In this document: in pieces, positions 12,721-23,768 of the stretch
Position numbering within the stretch: the stretch's first letter is position 1
Layout of the letters: every line of letters begins with the position of its first letter
Origin: Paroedura picta
Lineage: Eukaryota > Chordata > Lepidosauria > Squamata > Gekkonidae
Direction: 5' to 3'
NCBI RefSeq assembly: GCF_049243985.1
Contig: NC_135375.1
Location: 51,968,174 to 52,032,173, forward strand
DNA: 64,000 nt
The notes under the pieces: generated by a model
The model's database searches: none
What the model was told of the DNA's origin: nothing
What the model saw: the letters and a program-made list of their open reading frames with translations, nothing else
Translations under genes and position numbers: made by a program

Positions 12721-12899
12721 GCGACGCGGGCTAAATTAGCACATAATGGAGGCGGGTAGGTGCCGAGGAGGGGGAGGAGCCGGACTCCGGCTGCGTGATG
12801 CTTCGCCCTCCTGCTCTGCCTCTTCCTCCGCGTGAGGCTTGCTGAGGGAGAAATGGAGGGTCCTTGGAAGGCGCGCAGTGGCTGAGGAGGGCCGGGGAA

Positions 12900-14985
12900 A
12901 GGAAGGCGTCTGCCGACACCACAGACATTCGTTTATCCTCTCCTGAGCGGCCAGAACTGGAGGACAGGAAGCACCCCGTTCACCGAGAAGAGTGTTTCTC
13001 CATTATTATGGCCATATTTTCTAGGAAGGGCATGCAAAAGAGAAAAAGAAAAGACGAGTGCCCTGCCGTGCACCTCTTCAGAGCATATTTAAAACGGGAT
13101 AGAAGACGTGTTCTGTCAACAACAACAAAAAGGCAGTCTGAACGTGCTGCATCTGAGCCAGGTGATAGAACAGGTTTATTAAAATAGTGCTGCTCTTCGC
13201 ATAAGGACAGTTTACCCGGAGATTCATTTTGCCCTTCAGACAACAAAAGTTTCAGCCCTTAAAAAAGCAGGTTTATCACAGTTCCATAGAAATTTCCAAA
13301 AATGCAGGTCTAGTGTTATTGTGGTGTTCAGAAAGATGGCAGGATGCAAACGTATCGAGCCCCTTCAAGATGAAAGATTAAGCCTCATGGTGCAAGTTGG
13401 CCCTAGTAGCTTAGATTCTAAAGATCATCAAGTGCTAATAAGATGAGTTTTAACTGGATGCATCAGTTAAATACAGACACAGAAATTCACTGCATCCCAA
13501 TAATGTGAGGCATTAAATGTGCCTAAACTCATTGAAATCACAAACATTGAGTCCAATAGCACCGTTAAGACCAACAAAGATTTATTCAGGGCGTGAGCTT
13601 TTGAGTGCATGCACACTTCTTCAGACAAAATGGAACAAGGATAAGAGTACAGATATTAGGCAAAGGTAAATTAGTGGCAAATTATAACAATATCAAAATT
13701 ATACAGTATGATAATTCTTTGCTAAAACAGTCCTTTTGAGTAACTGTCGTTCACAAAAACATTGGAAAAATAGAAATGTCAAGATTAGTAAATAACAGAC
13801 ACTGTCCCGGTTGTAAAAAGAAATAATTAAGACAGACTAGTTGCTTGCCCTATCTGTCTCCACTCAAGCATGGAAGCATCCCTACAAGTGATAAGGTGCT
13901 CAGTTTGTTATTTTGTCTTGAGACCAGGCCCAGGACAGACTGGGAAAGTGGATTGTAGCCTGCTGAGGTTTGGTGAATGGGGGCATGTGCTAAAAAATTA
14001 TCTTCTTTATTTGCAAGGATGATGATTCATTTCTTTAAAATACTCCATGTACAAAAAGTAACTAATTTGTGTGGTAATGTAAGGTGCCCTCCCTTTTATG
14101 GTATACTGTGAAAAAATAGTCTTGCATATGCTTAAATACATTTATTGTAAATCAATGGCTTTAACTGGCAGGAATCAATTGTCTTTCTTTGTATATTGAG
14201 TAAAATTATAATATTGTTAATTGGATTTGCCTGCATCCTTTATAAAGTTTATATATCTCTGGTACTAGGCATTAAATGTTATGGCGCACAAAACAAAATT
14301 ACATTTATGTCACATCTATTACTCGTGTTCCCAATGGGGCCTGGCTCGCAGCAGGCCCCTGCCCTATGGAGGCCTGCAGGCGACAAACAATGCTCTGGAT
14401 GGCTTTGCGGTGTTCTGTGGCACTGCAGGGCGGACCGGGGAATTGTTTGTTTAGTTTGCAGGATGGTGGGATTACGTGGAACATACTCCCAGTGTCCAGC
14501 AAACTACAACACTCCCACCCCACTCCCTGGGATGGAACCTACCTTTTGCCACTGTGTTTCCCGGGGGAGACTGTTTTCTGCAGGACACCAGTGTGTCCCC
14601 TGTGAGACACAGTTCAGTGCTAAAGAAGATCCGGCACTGAAATGTGTCCCCTGTCGGGACACAGTACACTGCGGAGCATGCAGCTCTGCAGCATTGAACC
14701 AGCAGCAGCCTGGAGTGACGCCACTGGTGCGGAATCACCCAATGAAAACTTTCATTGACGTGGTTTGTGTTTGATTGGTTGTTTTTAACTGTCCCTTACT
14801 GGTTTATAAATGTGAAGCATTTTTACTGCTAGTTGTTTGGCATTCTGTGATGTTCATATTTTTATTAATATTTGTAAGATGCTTTGGAAGTTTTAGAGTG
14901 CTAAGAATGTGGGGAAAGCATTTTTAAAAGAAATATTCTGTTAGTTTACTGGTAGATTCTATGAGGCTCTTGGAACATGAGCACA
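12900..14985. other. Intergenic, left part of the FEM1C-TICAM2 spacer
   Basis: No supported gene. At 13537-13640 lies a copy of a repeat recognised by GTTAAGACCAACAAAGATTTA and CATGCACACTTCTTCAGAC. The family recurs at 29.8, 39.5, 51.0 and 61.2 kb. A Cys-rich open frame at 14196-14774 looks like chance. Near 14592 and 14643 a short direct repeat (TGTGTCCCCTGT, period 51) is seen. Confidence 0.5.
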
Positions 14986-14989
14986 TATA

Positions 14990-15170
14990 GTACTGAACCA
15001 GACCATCATGATTAGTATTGTCAATGCGGACTAGTAGTGGCTCTCTAAGATCTCAGGCAGAACTCTTTCACATCACCTACTGCCTGGCCTTATTAAACTA
15101 GCAATTCCAGGGATTAAATATGATACCTTCTGCATGTCAAGAAAATCCTCTATCACTGAGCCATGGCCTT
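14990..15170 (-). repeat. tRNA-derived SINE (family B)
   Basis: Reverse copy ending, on the plus strand, in TATCACTGAGCCATGGCC (the tRNA-like head). The body shows GGCTCTCTAAGATCTCAGGC and CTTTCACATCACCTACTGCC, as in the copy at 3.1 kb. Confidence 0.65.
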
Positions 15171-15435
15171 TCCCCATTTAACGTCTGCAGACCCAACTAT
15201 CTATTTTCCTAAGCTCTTTTTAGTGATTAAAAAACTATAGGAAACTACTCCATGGAATTTTTTCCTCTATAGAAAAATGTGGAAAATTTGTGTGAGATCT
15301 GGAAAAAACAATGAATTTGTTTTCTTTTAGAAAAAGTGGCAAAGCCCGTTGCACTCAGGAATACAACAGGTGCTAGCACATAGACTTGCATTGTGACCTT
15401 CCTGAGTTCTGGTCCTCCTTCCTGCTCAATCTTGA

Positions 15436-15530
15436 GATCCAGTGTGGTGAAGTGGTTAAAGAGTAGCAGACGGTAATCTGAAGAGCTGGGTTTGATTCCT
15501 GACTCTACCTCCATATCAGCCAGCTGGGTT
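15436..15530 (+). repeat. tRNA-derived SINE (family A), truncated
   Basis: Head only of the SINE family best seen at 18.3, 25.4 and 29.4 kb: GATCCAGTGTGGTGAAGTGG, AATCTGAAGAGCTGGGTTTG, CAGCCAGCTGGG. It stops abruptly at GTTGCCAACTTCCAGGT, the edge of another repeat family (see 57.5 kb), which suggests a later insertion or recombination. Confidence 0.6.
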
Positions 15531-15539
15531 GCCAACTTC

Positions 15540-16259
15540 CAGGTATGGGCCTGGAAATCTTCAGGAAGAAGAGAGACATGATGAAAAAGAGAAAATGAGA
15601 CAGAGAAAGAAACAGAGGAGGGAAGGAAGGCATCAGTTCGACAAAAACAGCTACTTTGGAGGATTACTGGCCCACTAACCTCTATCCCTTACAACAGTGT
15701 CTATATAGGCCAACACTGTCCCCCACCTTCCCATCCAACCCCACATCTTCCAAAGGCCAGCTGGGCAGACTGTGGAGGGGTGAGTGGCCATCTATGTGTT
15801 GGAAGAGAGCTCCAATCTAAAAGGCACCACACCATGTTAGCAAGATAGTTGCTGATAGCAGAAGACTGGGAGTCATCACAGAGTGAGGACTGAGAGGCTG
15901 TTCAGCCTATATTAACTTGAGGCTGGGAGATCTGGGTTGGGGATAACAACCTGTTGATGCCTTTAGACTGCCTGAAGGAACCCTTGACTCACTGGACTAA
16001 GTTAAGACATTAATTGCATTCTGTCTGTCCCTTAGCATTCTGTATTTGAAATACTGATTCTCTCTGCCTTCCTTATCTGTGCTTCCTTGTACCAGAGAGC
16101 TGAAACTTGAGACCAACACAGGAGGCAAAGGAAGCAGTTGGCTTTCCTCCCTTGCTTGGGGGAGATGGAGGGTGGGAAGAAACTAAGAGTAGAACAACTT
16201 ACTAGCAGCAGGGCCTTTCAGAGAAGCCAGCACCTCTTTCACCAAGCAAGCAGCAGGAA
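15540..16259. other. Intergenic, nothing recognised
   Basis: Contains a purine-rich GAGA-type run (about 15570-15630) and otherwise unremarkable sequence. No coding frame or named repeat that I can support. Confidence 0.4.
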
Positions 16260-16700
16260 GAGAACAGATGAGCCCCATGATTGGCCCTAATTGGCAGAGT
16301 GTTCTCCCCCTATTGGTGGCACACTGCATAGGAGGGCCAATCAGACAGGGATTGAATTGTCTGCATGCAATTTGAACTAACTGGCCCTCATTGGCAGAGT
16401 ACAATTTGAAGTGACTGGCCCGTATTAACAGTGCAATTTGAACTGATTGGCTCTCATTGACAGTGCAGTTTGCACTGAATGGCCCTCATTGGCAGAGTGT
16501 TCTCTCCTTATTGGCTGTACACTCCAATCAGGTAGGGATTGAGTTATTTGCATGCAGTTTGAACTGATTGGCCCTCATTGTCAGAGTGCAATTTGAACTG
16601 CTTGGCCCTAATTGGCAGAGTACAATTTGAACTGCCAGTAAAGGCCAGAGTGGTATCTCCCTGTCAGCAGCACATTCCGTGGACCAATCAGGTAGGGAGT
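16260..16700. repeat. CCAAT-box-rich higher-order tandem array
   Basis: Short units beginning CAATTTGAACTGA or CAGTTTGAACTGA start at 16368, 16402, 16434, 16466, 16555, 16589 and 16623, so spacings are 34, 32, 32, 89, 34 and 34. Longer units (AGAGTGTTCTC, TATTGG, CCAATCAG, GTAGGGATTG, CTGCATGCA) are interleaved near 16291, 16489 and 16642. I count 12 ATTGG or CCAAT pentamers in about 430 bp. The repeat structure is directly visible. Binding by NF-Y is inference. Confidence 0.75.
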
Positions 16701-18290
16701 GGGTTGGCTGCAGGCAACTTCAACTTTATGTTTATAGTGATAAGTAAAACTGCATCTTAAAACAAGGTTTTTCACAATCAAAATGCATAGCATAAATAAG
16801 GCTGGGGCCTTTTCTAGGTTATCAAATTAGAAAATAGGGAAATGTAGGCGATTATGAATATCCATGAAATATTTTATCCTTTTGAGTGAAAAAACCTTGT
16901 TTTTCAAAGTATTTCACTCATTCCAAATGTACAATATGGAATAGCCCATGGGCCTTCTTAGTTTTCTAATGAAAATGTGAATATTATGTCCTGTGTGTTG
17001 CCTCATGATTATCAGTGTTAGGTTTTGGAAGCCAAGGATCATGTAAATAAATCAAATAAAGTATTCATTTAAAAAGAGAAACATAAGGAAATGTAAGGGA
17101 AACTTAGGAGTAAAAACTCTTTACAATACATACATACAATAATTTCAAGTTTATTTTTGGTATAAAAGTAAATAATGTTGGTGACAATTTGCTATAATGT
17201 ATTTAATGATAAACGTTATTCAAGAATTCAATATTTTCAGTGTTACAAAGTTTAGCTTAATATCAAAAAATGCTGGCAGCCCTCTGTGACTCTATATAAA
17301 ATATTTGTATTTTGTGCATCAAGATAGCAAAAATAAAGGATGCATGAGCCATGTTTGCATAGAGAGCAGAAACAGGCAGCTCTCAAATAAATATACTTGT
17401 TATTTTTCATATAGAAAATGAACATATTTATACTTTTAAATTCCATAAATACACCAAATAGGAACTGTATATGGTACCTAAGATATAAATGGTGCATTTC
17501 TGTTTTTCTATCAGTAAAAGTAGTAGAGCTTTGATAGGAGAATGAGCATTGCATATAATTTATTTTTCCCAAAAATGATTTTTCCCTGTAGTTTCAGCAT
17601 TTCTAGAAATTTTACATCTCTAGCTCTTGTTGCCTGATGTTTTCAGCTGCTTAGAAAGTCCCTCACAGTATTATATTCCCCTTGGGTCTCATTCTGTCCC
17701 CATGCAGCTTGTCATTTCTGCCCAACCTTTTTAGAAAGTTGAATGTTGCTTGTCTTCAAAACAGCCTGCATAAGGAACCATTTTCACTGTGCTGGCCACA
17801 TTAGAGACATAAAAGGCTTTCTTTCTTCCAGGGCAAAACAAAATTTATCCCAGCAGACAACACTGGTGGTATGCCGGGCATTCATTGCTGCTTTTCTAAG
17901 CAAGAACAACTTGTACTGCTGATCATTTGCCAGCCAGTGTCTGTTACTGTTAACTGTACCCCATTTTCCAGCAAATGTTTTCTGTACAATATACTTCCTG
18001 AATACCAAAGTTGTAACTCTTTCAACTGCATTTCTTTTTCTCTGGCTCCTATTTGCCTTAAATGAATGAACTCTTTTTGTTCTGTAACAGTAGGAGAGGT
18101 ATACTCTGTCCCACTGGATACTGAAATGATAAGTTTACAAGGCAGAGTATTCCCTGCAGAATAACTGGCTAGAGAATTGCACAAGCATATTGCCTGTTTT
18201 TTAAAATAAAAGCAAGATAGATCATATACCTGTAAGAAATATGATTTTCTCTTAAAATAAGTTATGGTTGCTCTAATTTTTTTATTTGTA
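16701..18290. other. Intergenic, AT-rich, nothing recognised
   Basis: Low-GC sequence without a supported gene. A stretch around 17590 (TTTCTAGAAATTTTACATCT) recurs near 25330 (TTTCTGGAAATTTTACATCT), hinting at an unclassified repeat. Confidence 0.4.
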
Positions 18291-18566
18291 AAGCCAGCTT
18301 GGTGTAGCGCTTAGGAGCACTGACTTCTAATCTGGTGAGCCGGGTTTGATTCCCTGCTCCCTCACATGCAGCCAGCTGGGTGGTCTTGGGCTCGCCACAG
18401 CACTGATAAAGCTGTTCTGACCGAGCAGTAATACCAGAGCTCTCTCGGCATCACCCACCTTACAGGATGTCTATTGTGAGGAGGGAAGGCAATTGTAAGT
18501 CACTTTGTAAGTAAGAGACTCCTGGTAGAGAAAAGCGGCATATAAGAACCAACTCTTCCTCTTCTA
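18291..18566 (+). repeat. tRNA-derived SINE (family A)
   Basis: Nearly full length (about 275 bp): head AGCCAGCTTGGTGTAGCGCT with a box B-like GGGTTTGATTCC, body GCCAGCTGGGTGGTCTTGGG and TGATAAAGCTGTTCTGACCG, and a tail GAGAAAAGCGGCATATAAGA ending in a CTTCCTCTTCT run. The tail resembles L2-type 3' ends, so mobilisation by an L2-like LINE is plausible. Confidence 0.8.
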
Positions 18567-18879
18567 ATACGATGCCCTAAAAGTGTGTTTAAGCATGTTT
18601 AATATATGTCACGTATATTAATGTAAGTGTGGAATAGAATGAAAGGGGAAAGGGGAGTCTGGAACAGACATAGGCCGACACTGCAAAGACTTAGCTGGAT
18701 TTACTTGGGACCTCTGTGGGGACCTAATGCACGGTAACAGATCCACTGCCTTGTAGGAGTCTTTCTTTACCTCTTCCTGTGCTGTACTTGTACACTAAGC
18801 AAATGTTACACAAATGTTTAAGTCTCCAGTGCTCTCTTCTCCAAAGGGAACTAAGCTGAGTCTTGCCCTGGCATTTCTT

Positions 18880-19150
18880 AGAAGAAGAAGAGTTGGTTCT
18901 CATATGCCTCTTTTCTCTAACTGAAGGAGGCTCAAAGCGGCTTACAGTCGCCTTACCTTTCCTCTCACCCACCCTGTGAGGTGGGTGAGGCTGAGAGAGC
19001 TCTGATATCACTGCTTGGTTAGAACAGCTTTATCAGCGCCATGGCGAGCCCAAGGTCACCCAGCTAGCTGCATGTGGGGGAGTGCAGAATCGAAGCCAGC
19101 ATGCCAGATTAGAAGTCCGCACTCCTAACCACTACACCAAATTGGCTCTT
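18880..19150 (-). repeat. tRNA-derived SINE (family A), reverse
   Basis: Inverted partner of the copy at 18.29 kb, starting on the plus strand with an AGAAGAAGAAGAG run and ending CACTACACCAAATTGGCTCT. With its neighbour it could form a long imperfect hairpin in any transcript crossing both. Confidence 0.8.
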
Positions 19151-19743
19151 AGTATTCAGGGTGAGGGTATGCACATAATAGTATAACACGTACAGCATGT
19201 CTCACCCCAAGGTGTAGATAAAACAATGTCACAGGATAATATTGGAATAGGCAAGATCTGTAGTGTGCATGATTCAAGAGCATATGAGGAATATTCTACA
19301 GGGGAACATTGGAGGAGATGTTTGTTTAGCAGTTAGAATAGAAACTTTCTGGCATTTTTAAAGTGTCATCCTGATTTGTTTATTTGGAGACTTCCTGCTT
19401 TGAACATGCTTCCTCCCACTTGTCTCCAGAACAGACAAATTAATGCAGAACAACAGTTAGACAGTTAGCTAGAACTCTTTCCTCTTTCTTTACAAAGTTG
19501 TTTTCTCTTATTAATAAAACTATGCTTCTTGGTGCGTGGGAAATGTTTGCATATTTGAACTCTGTCAACAAATATGAATGCTCTGAATCCAAAAATTTTA
19601 GATCAAAATAATTAAAAGGTACATTTATTATCACTGAAATTGTAATAGTCCTAGCTGCCACTTTTACAAGTAGTGGGAAGTTTCAGGGCAGCCTTTTACA
19701 GGGTCCATTTCCTTTTGGTGGTAGGAGCACTGTAGGCTTAGGG

Positions 19744-20076
19744 CAGTGGTCCCCAACCTTTTTATCATCGAGGACTGGTCAACGCTTGACAATTTTACTG
19801 AGGCCTGCAGGGAGGGGGGGTAGTCTTTTGCCGAGGGATGCCCCTGCTCCACTTGCTTTCCCACCGCTACCCTTGACTTCCCGCCGCTCACTGGGAGGCG
19901 CTGCCAGCAGTATCTGCGCAGCCATGGCGGCCGCTGGAGAGCACCAAAGGCGAGCCAGCGGCAGAGTGGCAAGGCAGCCCCTGAGGCAGCAGCCAGGGAG
20001 AAGGAGGAGCCGTGGCCCATTACCGACTGATCCACGGACCGGTATCGGTCTCCGGACCAGGGGTTGGGGACCGCTG
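19744..20076. mobile_element. Non-autonomous hAT element with perfect 8-bp TSD
   Basis: A 333-bp element with terminal inverted repeats CAGTGGTCCCCAACC and GGTTGGGGACCGCTG, flanked on both sides by GCTTAGGG (19736-19743 and 20077-20084). Eight-base target duplications and a CAG-G start are the hAT signature. The centre is GC-rich and encodes nothing I can support. Confidence 0.9.
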
Positions 20077-20084
20077 GCTTAGGG

Positions 20085-20660
20085 TACTAAAAACAAAACC
20101 AAAACAAGAAAACAAGCTTATCTGGTAGCAAACATGCAGTCAGAACTTGTTCCAAAGTATGACCAGACTGAACTCTAGAGCCTTAAGACTTTGCTGCTTC
20201 CTACTTGTCACACATTTTCTTTCCCTGGGCAAACTCAATTGTTTGATTTTATTTCTTGGGACAATAAACAAACTAGTTTCACACCCTTCTTCTCTACAGA
20301 TTCATGCAATTCCAGGTACCTTTTAGAATGTGTTTATTCACTGCATTTTTATTCTGCCCTTCTGCTTTAGGGCAGTAATCATGATTCCTCCATGTCAGCC
20401 TTAAACTAATCCTGTGCAGTATATTGGACTAAGAAAAGACAGTTGTCCCAATGTCACCCAGTGATCATTGTGGCTGAGTAGAAATTTGATCATAGGTGTC
20501 TGTGATGGGCAGAAAAGTCCACATTTTTTCTTCCCCATCAGCTTGGACCAGTCAGATTTGAAAGGATAAAGTGGATGATGGAGTGACAGAAAAAAACAAC
20601 AAAGGCAAGGCTGTCTGGCCTGTTTGTGTAAACTTTTAGTAATGCAGCATAGCTGTAACA
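20085..20660. other. Spacer downstream of TICAM2, nothing recognised
   Basis: Ordinary-looking sequence between the hAT element and the probable end of the TICAM2 transcript. No supported gene or repeat. Confidence 0.4.
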
Positions 20661-20664
20661 TCTT

Positions 20665-23064
20665 TTTATTACTTTATTGTGTTCTTATTCTTAGGTTTGT
20701 GCTTATTTGATTTGTGCTTTTAAATAAAGCATACCATTTTATGGATTCATATACTATTTTGAGTGCAATTTTAGCAGAAAATTCTATATGAGGAAGTATC
20801 AGAAGACACCAGTTTGTATAATAAATATAATCAGCTAAAATTTGTTGTTCTGTGCAATGACAGTGCAGGACATCTGCCCCCCTTGCATCTAGTCACCCGA
20901 CTCACATTTTCTATTTGGTACCATCTCCTTGAGGATTTAGCAGATGAAGAGAATATAATCCAAACAGCGTGACACTTTACAATATATAAATACACTTAGT
21001 AGTTGGTTTGCTAATCACGTGAGGTATTGGATCTGTCTTGTTGAACAATTAGTGCCAGTTTGAGGATGTTGATTAAAGCATAAGATAGCATTTATTATTT
21101 TGTAGGTTGTCATATACTGGTAGAAGGGATGCTGTAACCATTACTAAGCTCAAAATAAGCTTCCACAACTGAATATGCCATTAATTTATAGACCTAGCAA
21201 TTAAGCCTGGTCCTTGCCAATTACTCAACTGAAGCCTTTCAGGTAGTAGTTAAAAAATGCAGGCCTAATATGCTGGAAGGACCATGTTCTTCTGCCATCA
21301 TTCCTCAGGAGCACATGTAATGCATTTGTTAATGTCAGACTACTAATTTAAAAAAATGAGAAATTAACTACCCAAGGCAGGCCAATAAAAAATCTTTCAG
21401 ATAAAATTAAAAGGTTGATCCGGTCCTATGCTGTAACCCCCCAGTGAAATGAATAAACCAACAACTTTACTTTGACACCTAACAGAACATATAGGACCAA
21501 GCCCTTCATTTCACTATTTGATCATGTATCTTCTGCTATGACAACCTTTTCAACTTCTCAAAAGAAGATCCTGAGACACTGAAGGAACAAAGATGTCCTG
21601 GCAGCTTTCAGAGTTTGGAAGGTTGCAAAGGACAGACACCTATGGTTCAGCTAGATGCTTTAAGAAGGGAAAGGGCCTGTGGATTACACCATTGCATATT
21701 ATATGTACTATTTGTTGCTGCATGTATAAGCCACATTGTTTAATACATATTCATAATTATGATTTCAGATTTGTCAGATTTCTGAAATCCTAATCCTACT
21801 ATATTACTTATTGGGGGATGTCCCATCCTGTTGGATCACATTAATTTAGAGTGCATAATTCACCTTGAGTCATAGTGAGAAAGGTGGACTATAAATAAAT
21901 ATCATTTGGCTTGAGAACCAGGTACAGCTTTGGAGAATCTGTACAAACATTAAAAAATACAGCATACAATTTTTTTTAAATCTCACAAATAATACGTTGG
22001 ATCATATTCCTCCTTTCTGGTGGCCTGATGGAAGAGTCTCTGCTGACACAAGAGGAGCAATTGTGGCTGTTTCCTTCTGCTCTTCACTGAAGCCACTCAT
22101 TATGCATGGCCTTATGAGAGTCTACAACCCCTTTTCAGTAGTCACTGTTGGGAGGAGATGAGAGCGGTTTTGTATGTGCTGCCATTGCCTAGGTTGTTGC
22201 TCTATCTGAATGGACAAACATCTTCTGAATAACTCAGCCATGGTAGTGATTATACTGATGAACATGCCATTATTTAATAACCAAAAACTTGTGCAAATAA
22301 GTCTGCCAACATCTCATAACGGATTTATCACTTTAAAATATTTGGACAACACAAGAGACACACAAAAAAACCCCTTTCATTTCAAAACTTCACAGGGCAG
22401 GCCTTGCTATTTCATTGTCCCTGTAAAAATACAACACAGCTGTTCCAACAGAAAGCTCTGGAATAGAAGTGGTCAGCATGAAACCAGTTGGCATTATTAA
22501 ATGGGACTAGTAATGTCTGCTATGTCTGAAGATATAGAAGTCTTTTATTCTCATCTGTACCAGAGCAAAAGTTTGCAGATATTGAAAGATCTCTTGGAGA
22601 AGGTATGAGCCTGCTCACAACCCAATCTCAGGAGGTTCAGATAACCTGGCACACATAAACAGAGGCTATAGCAAACCAGATACAAACACATGAGCTTTGG
22701 AAACAATTAAAAAGTGATTTCTCAGAAGAACTTTTCATGGTATGTGGGTGTGTACATATATACACACTCATAAACTCCCCTCAATTGGATCCAATAAAAC
22801 AGATTTTCCAGCTTTCTGAAACTACAAATGCTTGTACAACTGTTTGCAACAGGCAGGAGTACCACTTAACTATGCCCACTCTTCTCCGAATCTTCTGCCA
22901 GTGTTATAGAAGTAGAACATGATAACAACACCGTGCACAGAATCTAATCAGAAGAGTAAATTCTCATCCCAAATGGAGATGTCCACAGCATAATCCACAA
23001 GGCAGAAATGGACCAAGTTATTGCTAAGAATTTGCTTCAGTTTCACTTTAAATTGTCTACACTT
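20665..23064 (-). other. TICAM2: TICAM2 3' untranslated region (probable extent)
   Basis: Sequence downstream of the TICAM2 stop. Minus-strand AATAAA hexamers occur at 22549-22544, 20678-20673 and 20670-20665. The last two, 8 bp apart, make a plausible distal poly(A) site giving a UTR of about 2.4 kb. There are no obvious SINE or LINE copies inside. The extent is inferred. Confidence 0.5.
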
Positions 23065-23733
23065 TCACCATTGCAGCAATGCTTGTATGTTTTCCTTCTT
23101 CTTGTTTTTCCATATAGCTTGCAGTTGTCTATAGTTAGACTCCTGGAAAATCTTCCGTACTTGTGCAGCAAACCCAGGACTACCTTCTTGTAGTGCATTA
23201 AGGGCTCCAAGAACAAGAGGAGTCTTCTCCAGGGAAACTGAGGTGTTCCGTGGCCTGAGTGGTATGACTGTGTTGTCCTTATGTGGCTTGGTAAGTGAAC
23301 TGAACAGGCATGTATAAACCTGGAATTCACACCAAAGCTCGCTGAGAAAGTTTTCTGTCAACAAGATAATTGTCCACGCAGAGCCATTCATAGCTTCTTG
23401 TAAATTTTCCAGCAAGTGCCTACCACTAGGCATTTCAGCAAAGATTCTTCCTGGTTTAATACAGAATTCATTTTGCAGCAACTCCTGGACTCTAACAGCT
23501 TCATCTACATCATCCTCAGCGTGAAGAATCACAAACCTGTAAAATATGTCCCCAGCATTCCCGTCACTGCTGTCAGTTTCCTGTGTGTTTGTATGGGTAT
23601 TGTCTGTGTCCAGTGATAAATCACCCAGTGCAGAATTTTGATTAAAGGCTTCCTGTTCTTCATTTCTATAGTGGTCCTTCACACTGTTCCTTGGAGAAAA
23701 TGGAAATCTTACTTTGGAGTTACTGCTTCCCAT
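23065..23733 (-). CDS. TICAM2: TICAM2 (TRAM), TLR4 adaptor, single coding exon
   Basis: A 222-residue TIR-domain adaptor that couples endosomal TLR4 to TICAM1/TRIF. The start MGSSNSKVRF fits N-myristoylation (Gly2, Ser6) with basic residues after it, as needed for membrane targeting. In-frame TAG two codons upstream and a strong context (A at -3, G at +4) fix the start. A variable acidic linker runs to about residue 60, then the TIR domain: FVILHAEDDVDEAVRVQELL (67-86), the BB loop FAEMPSGRH (98-106) and NGSAWTIILLTENFL (116-130). The BB loop keeps the proline of the human MPCGR motif but has Ser103 where human has Cys117. Human TICAM2 is 235 aa; most of the difference lies in the N-terminal linker. 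An acceptor (GTTTTTAG) at 23767 joins it to leader exons. Confidence 0.96.
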   Translation of the reverse strand: MGSSNSKVRFPFSPRNSVKDHYRNEEQEAFNQNSALGDLSLDTDNTHTNTQETDSSDGNAGDIFYRFVILHAEDDVDEAVRVQELLQNEFCIKPGRIFAEMPSGRHLLENLQEAMNGSAWTIILLTENFLSELWCEFQVYTCLFSSLTKPHKDNTVIPLRPRNTSVSLEKTPLVLGALNALQEGSPGFAAQVRKIFQESNYRQLQAIWKNKKKENIQALLQW

Positions 23734-23766
23734 TGTCTAACGGCAGTGATGTCTCCCTATTCCAGT
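23734..23766 (-). other. TICAM2: TICAM2 5' UTR part of the coding exon
   Basis: Between the probable acceptor AG (23768-23767) and the ATG lie 33 nt. The codon two before the start is TAG, in frame. This closes the reading frame from any upstream exon joined here in the TICAM2 frame. Confidence 0.75.
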
Positions 23767-23768
23767 CT

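Noticed and set aside
12864-13187. 107-codon basic frame beside the FEM1C CpG island
   Set aside because: It starts at a non-ATG codon, has no recognisable domain, and sits in GC-rich sequence with few stops.
14196-14774. 192-codon Cys-rich plus-strand frame
   Set aside because: The CxxC text comes partly from a 51-bp direct repeat. There is no homology I recognise, no splice context, and competing frames on both strands are equally open.
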